Shown piece after piece: positions 29,059-37,185 of a stretch of DNA of 64,000 nt. Source of the DNA: Cetobacterium sp. 8H (GTDB lineage Bacteria > Fusobacteriota > Fusobacteriia > Fusobacteriales > Fusobacteriaceae); NCBI RefSeq assembly GCF_014250675.1, contig NZ_JACHTG010000004.1, positions 558,001 through 622,000 of the forward strand. The letters are read 5' to 3'. The translations under genes and the position numbers were made by a program. Every line of letters starts with the position of its first letter. The first letter of the stretch is position 1. Below the pieces are notes generated by a model. It did not search any database and was not told where the DNA came from. It worked only from the letters and a program-made list of their open reading frames with translations.

Positions 29059-30249
29059 TTAAACTAGGTCTAAACCTTTTCTTAAATCTTCAATAATATC
29101 ATCAACGTTCTCAAGCCCTACAGATATTCTTACAAGACCATCTGTAATTCCAGCTGTAAGTCTCTCCTCTCTTGTATAAGGTGAGTGTGTCATTGATGCC
29201 GGGTGTTGTATAAGAGTTTCAGTGTCTCCTAGTGAAACAGCTAAAGAGCAAAGCTCTAAATTATTTAGTAATTTTTTTCCTGCTTCAAATCCTTCTTTCA
29301 ATTCAAATGCGAAGATTCCTCCAAAATTTTTCATTTGTTTGCATGCGATGTCATGCCCTGGATGAGTTTTAAGCCCTGGATAGAATACAGTTTCTACCTT
29401 TGGATGAGCATTTAAAAATTCTGCTACTTTTTTAGCATTTGAGCAGTGTCTTTCCATTCTTACTTCTAATGTTTTCATTCCTCTTATTATAAAATATGCA
29501 TCCATAGGACTTAAAACAGCCCCTGTCATATCTTTAACTCCAACAAGTCTAATCTGTGTTACTAAATCTTTATTTCCCACAACAAAACCTGCGATTACAT
29601 CCCCATGTCCATTTAAATATTTAGTAGCTGAATGAACAACTAGATCTGCACCTAAAGTTAGAGGCTTTTGACAGTATGGTGTTGCAAATGTATTATCTAC
29701 AACTACAAGTGTGTCTTTATTTTCATGAGCTATTTTAGAAACAGCTTCAATATCTACAATTTTTAAGTTTGGATTTGCAGGTGTCTCAAGATAAACAACT
29801 CTTGTGTTTGGTCTCATAGCTTTTTTAACCTCTTCTAAATTTGAGGTATCTACAAACTCCACATCTATTCCAAACTTAGTAAGTCCGTGGCTAAGTAGTG
29901 CAAAAGTACAACCGTAAAGTGTCTTATCAGATATTACGTGATCTCCAGCTTTTAAAACAGTCCACATCACAGAAGCGATAGCACCCATTCCTGAAGCAGT
30001 CGCAAGTCCAGCTTCTCCCTCTTCTAACAGTGCTAACTTTTCCTCTACAACTGATGTTGTTGGATTTCCAAGTCTTGAGTAAATATATCCATCCTCTTCT
30101 AAAGCGAATCTTTTTCCACCCTGTTCGGCTGAATCAAATATAAATGTTGATGTTTGATAGATCGGTGTTGCTAAAGTCCCAAAAGGATTTTTTTGAGATC
30201 CACCATGAATTGAAATTGTACCAAAGCCATTTTTTATATTTTTATTCAT
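29059..30249 (-). CDS. megL: Methionine gamma-lyase
   Basis: A 396-residue PLP enzyme of the Cys/Met metabolism family that splits L-methionine into methanethiol, ammonia and 2-oxobutyrate. The PLP lysine is in [12 protein letters not shown] (about residue 205). The segment [12 protein letters not shown] (about 110) carries the cysteine that separates methionine gamma-lyases from cystathionine lyases. YSRLGNPTT, the phosphate-binding SGMGAIAS and the C-terminal [12 protein letters not shown] are also typical. Start: GGGAGGAAG is 4-5 bases before ATG at 30249; the in-frame GTG at 30264 is part of that ribosome site and is rejected. It has its own promoter and is followed by porCDAB, which could oxidise its 2-oxobutyrate. 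Confidence 0.93.
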   Translation of the reverse strand: MNKNIKNGFGTISIHGGSQKNPFGTLATPIYQTSTFIFDSAEQGGKRFALEEDGYIYSRLGNPTTSVVEEKLALLEEGEAGLATASGMGAIASVMWTVLKAGDHVISDKTLYGCTFALLSHGLTKFGIDVEFVDTSNLEEVKKAMRPNTRVVYLETPANPNLKIVDIEAVSKIAHENKDTLVVVDNTFATPYCQKPLTLGADLVVHSATKYLNGHGDVIAGFVVGNKDLVTQIRLVGVKDMTGAVLSPMDAYFIIRGMKTLEVRMERHCSNAKKVAEFLNAHPKVETVFYPGLKTHPGHDIACKQMKNFGGIFAFELKEGFEAGKKLLNNLELCSLAVSLGDTETLIQHPASMTHSPYTREERLTAGITDGLVRISVGLENVDDIIEDLRKGLDLV

Positions 30250-30284
30250 AATACTTCCTCCCACTTTACTTACTTTTTGTTCAT

Positions 30285-30312
30285 ATTATACACTCTAAAT
30301 ACTAGTTTACAA
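30285..30312 (-). promoter_or_regulatory. Promoter of megL-porCDAB
   Basis: Minus strand TTGTAA (30312-30307), 16-base spacer, perfect TATAAT (30290-30285), about 35 bases before the megL start. Confidence 0.7.
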
Positions 30313-30324
30313 CTTAAAAAAAAT

Positions 30325-30348
30325 AAAAACTGTTATATAACAGTTTTT
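30325..30348 (-). terminator. Perfect palindromic hairpin, probable second terminator after cspA
   Basis: AAAAACTGTTAT continuing into ATAACAGTTTTT is a perfect 24-base palindrome; on the minus strand it is followed by ATTTTTTTTAAG. It lies between the first cspA terminator and the megL promoter, so it would insulate megL from cspA read-through. Confidence 0.55.
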
Positions 30349-30398
30349 ACTTGAGAGTTTTTAGATTCCAAAAAATAGCAAAAAAAAGTAAAAAAAAA

Positions 30399-30422
30399 AG
30401 CCCCTAGATTTCTCTAGGGGTT
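30399..30422 (-). terminator. Intrinsic terminator of cspA
   Basis: CCCCTAGA / TCTAGGGG with a 4-base loop, followed on the minus strand by a long T tract. Ten bases beyond the cspA stop. Confidence 0.85.
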
Positions 30423-30431
30423 TAAATTCAA

Positions 30432-30632
30432 TTACTTAACGATTACGATGTTAGTAGCTTGAGGTCCTTTGTCACCTTGAGCGATGTCAAAAGTTACTTC
30501 TTCTCCCTCAGTTAACTTTTTGAATCCGTCTCTTTTGATTTGAGAGAAGTGTGCGAATACATCTTTCCCGTCCTCACCAGTGATAAATCCAAATCCTTTT
30601 TCGTCGTTAAACCATTTAACTGTACCTTTCAT
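30432..30632 (-). CDS. cspA: Cold-shock domain protein
   Basis: A 66-residue single CSD (OB-fold) protein. RNP1 is KGFGFI and RNP2 is DVFAHFS; WFNDEKG and the C-terminal [10 protein letters not shown] are standard. It binds single-stranded RNA/DNA and melts structure in mRNA. Start ATG has GGAGG with normal spacing. A promoter at 30765-30793 would give a 5' leader of about 125 bases, as in cold-shock genes whose leader structure senses temperature. Whether this copy is cold-induced or constitutive cannot be told. Confidence 0.95.
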   Translation of the reverse strand: MKGTVKWFNDEKGFGFITGEDGKDVFAHFSQIKRDGFKKLTEGEEVTFDIAQGDKGPQATNIVIVK

Positions 30633-30764
30633 TTGATACCTCCATAAAATTAATTTTTTTTATAACTCTACAAATCTTAATTTTTAAAGTAAGAAGGTAT
30701 ACCACTAAGGACCTAATGATTCTACTTAAAACTTAAAAACTTATATAATTATTTCTATAAAGTT

Positions 30765-30793
30765 ATTATATAACTAAAGCATCAAAAAGTAAA
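30765..30793 (-). promoter_or_regulatory. Promoter of cspA
   Basis: Minus strand TTTACT (30793-30788), 17-base spacer, perfect TATAAT (30770-30765). The predicted start is about 125 bases before the cspA ATG. Confidence 0.6.
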
Positions 30794-30820
30794 GCTTTAT
30801 TTTTAAAGTTATAATCAAAC

Positions 30821-31453
30821 TTATTTTTTGATTTCATCTATCCCAACAAAATCATACCCTTGCTCTTTTAAAATTGGTATAACTTTTTTTATTGCCTCTA
30901 AGTTTTTTAAATTATCATGTAACAACACTACACCATTATCTTTTGAGCTTTTCAAAAGATAATCTTGAATATATGCTACGTCCGAGGTTTTTTTCCAATC
31001 TTCAGGACAAAGATTCCACATAATGCTCTCTAAACCCATATCTTTTTTTATCTCTTGCTTTTGTTTTTTACTTAAAACTCCATATGGTGGTCTAAAATAT
31101 TTCCCCTTTTTTCCTGTAACTTCAAATATAATATTTTGAGTTAGTTGAAGTTCATTCTTTATCTCTTTCATACTCAACTTCGAAAAATTCGGATGGCTAT
31201 AGCTGTGGTTTGCTATGACATGCCCTTCATCTTTCATTCTTTTTAAAACTTTCATATTTTTTTTCCCATTATATCCCAAAATGAAAAATGTTGCTTTAGC
31301 ATTATTTTCTTTTAAGACATCTAAAATTTCTTCCGTAATTTTTGGTCTTGGTCCATCATCAAAAGTAAACGCTATTTTTTTTAAATCTTTAGAATATAAA
31401 CTTGTTGATAGAAGTAAAATACAAATTAAACTTTTAAATATTTTTTTTATCAT
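30821..31453 (-). CDS. Polysaccharide deacetylase (NodB/CE4), exported
   Basis: A 210-residue CE4 deacetylase. A short hydrophobic signal (MIKKIFKSLICILLLSTSLYS) is followed almost at once by the NodB domain. Motif 1 is FTFDDGPRP (catalytic-base and metal aspartates), motif 2 NHSYSHPNF (metal histidines), motif 3 RPPYG, and motif 5 VVLLHD near the C-terminus. It should remove acetyl groups from a periplasmic or envelope polysaccharide such as peptidoglycan or a poly-GlcNAc type polymer; the substrate is not predictable. Start ATG follows GGGGGAG. It is a stand-alone gene divergent from glgB. Confidence 0.9.
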   Translation of the reverse strand: MIKKIFKSLICILLLSTSLYSKDLKKIAFTFDDGPRPKITEEILDVLKENNAKATFFILGYNGKKNMKVLKRMKDEGHVIANHSYSHPNFSKLSMKEIKNELQLTQNIIFEVTGKKGKYFRPPYGVLSKKQKQEIKKDMGLESIMWNLCPEDWKKTSDVAYIQDYLLKSSKDNGVVLLHDNLKNLEAIKKVIPILKEQGYDFVGIDEIKK

Positions 31454-31589
31454 TATTAACTCCCCCTTAACTTTTTCAGTTGAAATTATAACATATTTAC
31501 ACTTATTTCAAACTTTTTCTTTTAATTTTTATTTTTTAGTTTAGTTTTAGTTAATTTTTTTGAAAGGATTTTTTCCTTTTTTTACGTAC

Positions 31590-31600
31590 TATAATATAAT
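31590..31600 (+). promoter_or_regulatory. Probable -10 region of the glycogen operon
   Basis: TATAATATAAT lies about 30 bases before the glgB start. No convincing -35 hexamer is visible; a short AAAGGA/TCCTTT hairpin with a T-run (about 31563-31584) sits where it should be. Weak but the only candidate. Confidence 0.4.
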
Positions 31601-31626
31601 GTAAAAAAAATATGGGGGGAATTTTT

Positions 31627-33498
31627 ATGTATAGAGAATTCGGAGCTCATTTAACAACAATTAATGGAATTCCTGGAGTTCTTTTTAATCTTTGGGCACC
31701 AAATGCCATAAAGGTATCGGTTGTCGGTGATTTTAATGACTGGAACGGAAAATTGCATTATATGACTAAAGACTTTGAGCGAGGTGTTTGGACTCTTTTT
31801 ATTCCTAACTTAAAAGAGGGGGCTACATACAAATATATGATTGCAGGGAAAAATCAAAATATATTTTTAAAAAGTGATCCCTTTGCTTTTTTTTCTGAAG
31901 TTAGGCCCAATACTGCATCTATTGTTTACGACCCTTTTAAAGAATTTCCTTGGGAGGATAATACTTGGCTTGAAGATCGAGCTAAAAGTAATTTCCAAGA
32001 AAAACCTATCTCTATCTATGAAATTCATTTAGGTTCTTGGAAAAGAAACTACAACCGGGGAGATGGACCTGAAGATGGAAGCGAATTTTTAAACTATAGA
32101 CAGATTGCGGATAAACTTGTTCCATATATTTTAGAAACAGGTTTTACTCATATTGAAATTTTGCCACTCACCGAACACCCTTTAGATGCATCTTGGGGAT
32201 ATCAAGGAGTAGGATATTTCTCTATAACCAGTAGATATGGAACTCCTGAAGATTTTAAATATCTTGTAAATGAATGTCATAAAGCTGGAATAGGTGTAAT
32301 TCTAGACTGGGTTCCTGGCCACTTCTGTAAAGATGCCCACGGACTTTACCGTTTTGATGGAACACCACTTTTTGAATATAAAAATAAACTTTTAGGAGAA
32401 AATCCTGTTTGGGGAACTGCTAACTTTGATCTTACTAAACCTTTTGTAAAGAACTTTTTAATCTCAAGTGCAACATTTTTATTTGAACTTTTTCATATTG
32501 ATGGAATTAGAGTTGACGCTGTCTCAAACCTTTTATATCTAGAGTATGCTAGAGAAAAAACTGGTTTAAGAAATGCTGTCGGTGGAGACACCAATCTTGA
32601 AGCCATCGATTTTTTAAAAACACTCAACGAAACAATTTTTAAACTCTATAAAAATCCTTTAATCATTGCCGAAGAAGCAACCTCTTGGCCTATGGTCACC
32701 GCTCCAACTTATGATGGTGGACTAGGTTTTAACTTTAAGTGGAATATGGGTTGGATGAACGATATGCTTCGATACATGTCTTTAACACCATGTGAGAGAG
32801 AAAAATATCATAATCTTTTAACTTTTTCGCTCATGTATGCGTTCAGTGAAAATTTTATCCTCTCTCTTTCTCATGATGAGGTTGTTCACGGAAAAAAATC
32901 TCTTCTTGATAAGATGAGTGGAGACTATATCCAAAAGTTTGATTCTCTACGGATGTTCTACGCTTTTATGATAGGACACCCCGGAAAAAAATTACTTTTT
33001 ATGGGTGGAGAGATCGGGCAATTTATTGAGTGGAGATACTATGAAGAGCTAGAGTGGAACCTTCTAAAGTATCCTCAACACGATTCAATAAAAACTTATG
33101 TTTCTCATCTCAATAATTTTTATAAAGAGCAGAACTCACTTTGGGAACTAGACTCATCTCCCGAAGGTTTCGAATGGATAAATCATAAAAATCATAGCCA
33201 AAAGATAATATCTTTTTTAAGAAAAAGTAAAAATCCTGATGATTTTATCTTAGTTATATGTAATTTTACAAAAAACGAATACATAAATCATCATATAGGC
33301 GTTCCTAGAATGACTGAATATGTTGAAATTTTCAACAGCGATCAAGATATTTTTGGTGGTGGAAATCATATTAATTCAGAGGTTATTAAACCTCTCAATA
33401 GAGAACTTGATAATCAACCATTCTCTATCGCAATTAATATCGCACCTCTTTGCACTCTATTTTTAAAACCTGTTTTTAAGAAAAAAATAACAATTTAA
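31627..33498 (+). CDS. glgB: 1,4-alpha-glucan branching enzyme
   Basis: A 623-residue GH13 branching enzyme, first gene of the glycogen operon. An N-terminal CBM48 domain (FNLWAPNAIKVSVVGDFNDW) is followed by a TIM barrel. Conserved regions: DWVPGHF (region I), GIRVDAVSNLLY with the nucleophile Asp (II), IIAEEAT with the acid/base Glu (III) and LSHDEVVHGK (IV). SWGYQGVGYFSITSRYGTPE is diagnostic for GlgB. It cuts alpha-1,4 chains and rejoins them by alpha-1,6 links. Start: ATG at 31612 is part of the GGGGGGA ribosome site that serves ATG at 31627. Genes glgC, glgD, glgA and glgP follow with small gaps or overlaps. Confidence 0.95.
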   Translation: MYREFGAHLTTINGIPGVLFNLWAPNAIKVSVVGDFNDWNGKLHYMTKDFERGVWTLFIPNLKEGATYKYMIAGKNQNIFLKSDPFAFFSEVRPNTASIVYDPFKEFPWEDNTWLEDRAKSNFQEKPISIYEIHLGSWKRNYNRGDGPEDGSEFLNYRQIADKLVPYILETGFTHIEILPLTEHPLDASWGYQGVGYFSITSRYGTPEDFKYLVNECHKAGIGVILDWVPGHFCKDAHGLYRFDGTPLFEYKNKLLGENPVWGTANFDLTKPFVKNFLISSATFLFELFHIDGIRVDAVSNLLYLEYAREKTGLRNAVGGDTNLEAIDFLKTLNETIFKLYKNPLIIAEEATSWPMVTAPTYDGGLGFNFKWNMGWMNDMLRYMSLTPCEREKYHNLLTFSLMYAFSENFILSLSHDEVVHGKKSLLDKMSGDYIQKFDSLRMFYAFMIGHPGKKLLFMGGEIGQFIEWRYYEELEWNLLKYPQHDSIKTYVSHLNNFYKEQNSLWELDSSPEGFEWINHKNHSQKIISFLRKSKNPDDFILVICNFTKNEYINHHIGVPRMTEYVEIFNSDQDIFGGGNHINSEVIKPLNRELDNQPFSIAINIAPLCTLFLKPVFKKKITI

Positions 33499-33516
33499 AT
33501 ATAAGGGGGAATATTT

Positions 33517-34635
33517 ATGAAGAAAAAAATGATAGCTATGATTCTAGCTGGTGGTCAAGGAAGCAGACTTAAGCGTCTCACAAAAGAGGTAGCTAAACCT
33601 GCTGTACCATTTGGTGGTAAATATAGAATTATAGACTTTCCTTTGAGCAACTGTGTCAACTCAGGAATAGATACTGTTGGAGTTCTTGTTCAGTATAAGC
33701 CATTTCTTTTAAACCGATATATCGGAGTTGGAAGTGCATGGGATTTGGATATTGATGGGGCTGGTGTAAGCATTCTTCCACCATATTCCACAGAAAATGA
33801 AAATCGTTGGTATAAAGGGACTGCCGACGCAATTTTTCAAAATACACACTTTATAGATATGTATAACCCTGAATATGTTCTTATTCTTTCAGGAGATCAC
33901 ATCTATAAAATGGATTATGATAAGATGCTCGATTTTCATGAAAAAAATGGTTCTCAAGCCACTGTTGCCGTAATTGATGTTCCACTTGAAGAGGCTTCTC
34001 GTTTTGGTATTATGAACACCAGAGAAACAGGTGAAATCTATGAGTTTGAGGAGAAACCTAAAGAGCCTAAGAGTACTCTAGCAAGTATGGGAATATATAT
34101 TTTCAATTGGAAACTTCTAAAAAAGATTTTAAAAGAGGATCAAGAAGATAGCTATTCTGAGCAGGATTTTGGAAAAAATATAATACCTAAAATGTTAAGA
34201 GAGGGGTTCAAACTTATGGCTTATCCTTTCTCTGGATATTGGAAAGATGTTGGTACTATTGAAAGTTTGTGGGCTGCTAACATGGATCTTTTAGATAGTT
34301 CTAACCCTATCGATCTGTTTGAGGCAAATTGGAGAATTTACTCTCAAGTTACCAATAAACCTGGTCATCTTGTTGAAGACACCGCATATATTAAAAATTC
34401 CATAATCTGTGAGGGATGTATTGTAAAAGGTGAAGTTATTAACTCTGTAATCTCATCTGAGGTTCTTATTGAAGAGGGAGCTCGTGTACACAACAGTGTC
34501 GTTTTATCAGGAGCAACTATAAAAGCTAACAGTTTTATTGATAAGGTTATTATTGGTGAGCATGTAGTTATCGAAAATAAAGAACATTTTGGTAAAAAAA
34601 ATGAAATCTTATTTATTTCTGGGGGGGATGAATAA
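33517..34635 (+). CDS. glgC: Glucose-1-phosphate adenylyltransferase, catalytic subunit
   Basis: A 372-residue ADP-glucose pyrophosphorylase. The nucleotide-binding loop [20 protein letters not shown] (about 8-27) is intact, followed by [28 protein letters not shown] and [10 protein letters not shown] complete the active site. The C-terminal ~100 residues form a left-handed beta-helix ([15 protein letters not shown], then [15 protein letters not shown]). It makes ADP-glucose from glucose-1-phosphate and ATP for GlgA. Start ATG follows AAGGGGGAA. The stop overlaps the glgD start by one base, fitting a GlgC-GlgD hetero-oligomer as in Firmicutes. Confidence 0.95.
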   Translation: MKKKMIAMILAGGQGSRLKRLTKEVAKPAVPFGGKYRIIDFPLSNCVNSGIDTVGVLVQYKPFLLNRYIGVGSAWDLDIDGAGVSILPPYSTENENRWYKGTADAIFQNTHFIDMYNPEYVLILSGDHIYKMDYDKMLDFHEKNGSQATVAVIDVPLEEASRFGIMNTRETGEIYEFEEKPKEPKSTLASMGIYIFNWKLLKKILKEDQEDSYSEQDFGKNIIPKMLREGFKLMAYPFSGYWKDVGTIESLWAANMDLLDSSNPIDLFEANWRIYSQVTNKPGHLVEDTAYIKNSIICEGCIVKGEVINSVISSEVLIEEGARVHNSVVLSGATIKANSFIDKVIIGEHVVIENKEHFGKKNEILFISGGDE

Positions 34636-35720
34636 TGCTAACAAACTATATCGGAATTATTTCTTCATTTGAAAGTAGATCTCTTTTAAAAACACTAACT
34701 TTACATAGAGGAATCTCTACCGTGCCTATTGCTGGAAAATATCGAGCCATAGATTTTCCACTTTCATATATGATAAATGCTGGAATTAAAACTATAAATG
34801 TACTTACTAACAAAAGCTGCCGTTCTTTAAGAACACACCTTGACGTATCTAAATCTTGGGGTTTAAATAGAAAAAGTGGTGGACTTGTTATTCATAATGA
34901 TGATCTTCCGACTGATGCTGAACTTTTAATGGCAAATTTTAACGATTTATGGCAAAGTCACGAAGATATGGTTGTCATTGCTCCTACGTATATGATTTGT
35001 AATATCAATCTAAAAAAAGCTATGGAGTTCCATGAACTTTCAGATGCTGACGTAACTGTTATCTACAAAAATATCTCCGAGCCTTCCGACGCTTTTATTG
35101 GGTGTGATATTTTAGATTTTAATGAACGAAATATTTTAACTAGAGTCTGCGACAATTTCTCTCCTAAAAAAAATATAAATATTTCAACTGAAGTTTTTTT
35201 AATAAAAAAAGATCTTCTTTTCTCTCTCCTACTATCTCGTCCTAATAGAGAGATCGCTTTAAAAGATATTATTTATAGATCTAAGAACAATCTCAATATA
35301 AAAGGATTTGAACACAAAGAGTATCTGTCATGTCTAAACTCACTTGGAAATTATTTTAAAACTAATATGGATATGATAAAAACAACCAACCTTAAAGAGG
35401 TTTTCTTCAATGAAAACAGACCTATTTTCAGTAAGATTAAAGATTCTATTCCTACACACTACCTAAATGGGGCTGATGTAAAAAATGCTATTATTTCAAA
35501 TGAATGCTCTATAAAGGGGAAAGTTACCAACAGTGTACTCTCTCGCTATGTCACTATTGAAGCTGGGGCTGAAGTTGAAAATTGTATCATCCTTCAGAGT
35601 TGTACAATAAAATCCGGAGCAGTTTTAAAAAATACTATTGTAGATAAAGAGGTCATTGTGGAAGAAGGTAAATCTGAAGGACATTTTGCTTATCCTCTTG
35701 TAATTCAAAAAAATATGTAA
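34635..35720 (+). CDS. glgD: Glucose-1-phosphate adenylyltransferase-like regulatory subunit
   Basis: A 361-residue GlgC paralogue. It keeps the nucleotidyltransferase fold (VPIAGKYRAIDFPLSYMINA) and the C-terminal beta-helix (VKNAIISNECSIKGKVTNSV). The glycine-rich ATP loop is replaced by IISSFESRSLLKTLTLHRG, so it is probably inactive alone. By analogy with Bacillus/Geobacillus GlgCD it should raise or tune GlgC activity. One-base overlap (TAATG) with glgC means coupled translation. Confidence 0.92.
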   Translation: MLTNYIGIISSFESRSLLKTLTLHRGISTVPIAGKYRAIDFPLSYMINAGIKTINVLTNKSCRSLRTHLDVSKSWGLNRKSGGLVIHNDDLPTDAELLMANFNDLWQSHEDMVVIAPTYMICNINLKKAMEFHELSDADVTVIYKNISEPSDAFIGCDILDFNERNILTRVCDNFSPKKNINISTEVFLIKKDLLFSLLLSRPNREIALKDIIYRSKNNLNIKGFEHKEYLSCLNSLGNYFKTNMDMIKTTNLKEVFFNENRPIFSKIKDSIPTHYLNGADVKNAIISNECSIKGKVTNSVLSRYVTIEAGAEVENCIILQSCTIKSGAVLKNTIVDKEVIVEEGKSEGHFAYPLVIQKNM

Positions 35721-35742
35721 TTTTTTATAAAGGAGAATAATT

Positions 35743-37185
35743 ATGAAAAATATAAACTTACTTTTTATAACTTCGGAAGCTGATCCATTTTTAAAAGTTG
35801 GTGGTTTAGGAGATGTTTCACACGCACTTCCTAAAGCTTTAAAAAAAATTGGAGTTAATGTTCGAGTTATCCTACCTAAAAATGGAAATATCCCCAAAGA
35901 GTTTACTGACAAAATGAAACTTGTTTCAACTTTTACTGTTCCTGTCGGTTGGAGAAATCAATATGCTGGTCTTTTCCATTTAGAGTTTGAAGGGATTGAC
36001 TTTTACTTCTTAGATAACGAATACTATTTTAAAAGACATATTCCATACGGGCACTATGATGATGGAGAGATATTTTCTTTTTTCTGCCGTGGTGTTTTAG
36101 AAGCTATTAAACATATCCCTAATTTTACTCCTGATATCTTACATTGTAACGACTGGCATACTGGAATGGTCCCTGTTTTTTTAAAAGTTTTTTATAAGAA
36201 TAATCCAAAATATAAAAATATAAAAACAGTTTTTACAATTCATAACTTAAGATATCAAGGTGTATTTTCTAAAGATATTCTATGTGAGCTTCTTGGACTT
36301 GATGACTCATATTTTTCTGAGGATAAACTTAAGTTTTATGATGGCATATCTTTTATGAAAGGTGGACTTATCTATTCTGATATTGTTACTACGGTGAGTG
36401 AAACCTATGCCAAAGAGATTACATATCCATTCTACGGAGAGAAATTGAATGGACTTATTATCCAGCTTGGTAGTAAGGTTCATGGTATCGTCAATGGAAT
36501 CGATTACAATCTATATGATCCTAGAAAAGACCCAAAAATCTATGAAAATTTTGGTCTTACTACTCTTAAGAAAAAACTTAAAAATAAAACTGAACTCCAA
36601 AAAAGACTTGGTCTTCCAATCGATGAAAATGTTATGATGGTCGGTCTTGTATCTAGACTTGTCAGTCAAAAGGGTCTAGACCTTATCAAATGGGTTATGG
36701 ATGAAATTTTAAATATCAATCTACAATTTGTTGTTTTAGGAACTGGTGATACACAGTACCAAGACCTATTCAATTATTATTCGTATACTCATCCTGATAA
36801 AATTTCAGCTAACATAACTTTTAGTGATGAGCTTGCGAGAAAAATATATGCTGCTTGTGATGTTTTCTTAATGCCATCTCTTTTTGAACCTTGTGGTATA
36901 GGACAACTTATCGCTATGAGATATGGGGCTATCCCTCTTGTTAGAGAAACTGGTGGATTAAAAGATACTGTCACAAATTTTGACCCTGAAACTAAAGTTG
37001 GGACAGGTTTTGTATTCCAAAACTATAATGCTCATGATATGCTTTTTAAACTTGAATATGTTGCTAAAATCTTTTATGAAGATAAAAAGTCTTGGACCAC
37101 TCTTATGAAATCATGTATGAAGTATGATGGGGATTGGAAGGAGTCTGCTAAAAAATATAAAGCTTTATATGGGGGACTATTATGA
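35743..37185 (+). CDS. glgA: Glycogen synthase (ADP-glucose)
   Basis: A 480-residue GT5 glycogen synthase, usual length. The ADP-glucose-binding motif near the N-terminus is KVGGLGDVSHALPKAL. Others are HCNDWHTGMVPVFLK, VHGIVNGIDYNLYDP, LVSRLVSQKGLDL and, in the C-terminal domain, SLFEPCGIGQLIAMRYG with the conserved Glu. It extends alpha-1,4-glucan chains from ADP-glucose in the cytoplasm. Start ATG follows AAAGGAGAA. It overlaps the downstream glgP by four bases. Confidence 0.96.
   Translation: MKNINLLFITSEADPFLKVGGLGDVSHALPKALKKIGVNVRVILPKNGNIPKEFTDKMKLVSTFTVPVGWRNQYAGLFHLEFEGIDFYFLDNEYYFKRHIPYGHYDDGEIFSFFCRGVLEAIKHIPNFTPDILHCNDWHTGMVPVFLKVFYKNNPKYKNIKTVFTIHNLRYQGVFSKDILCELLGLDDSYFSEDKLKFYDGISFMKGGLIYSDIVTTVSETYAKEITYPFYGEKLNGLIIQLGSKVHGIVNGIDYNLYDPRKDPKIYENFGLTTLKKKLKNKTELQKRLGLPIDENVMMVGLVSRLVSQKGLDLIKWVMDEILNINLQFVVLGTGDTQYQDLFNYYSYTHPDKISANITFSDELARKIYAACDVFLMPSLFEPCGIGQLIAMRYGAIPLVRETGGLKDTVTNFDPETKVGTGFVFQNYNAHDMLFKLEYVAKIFYEDKKSWTTLMKSCMKYDGDWKESAKKYKALYGGLL

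Noticed and set aside
31563-31584. Transcription attenuator before glgB
   Set aside because: The AAAGGA/TCCTTT hairpin is short and lies upstream of the only good -10 box, so it would not be in the glgB transcript.
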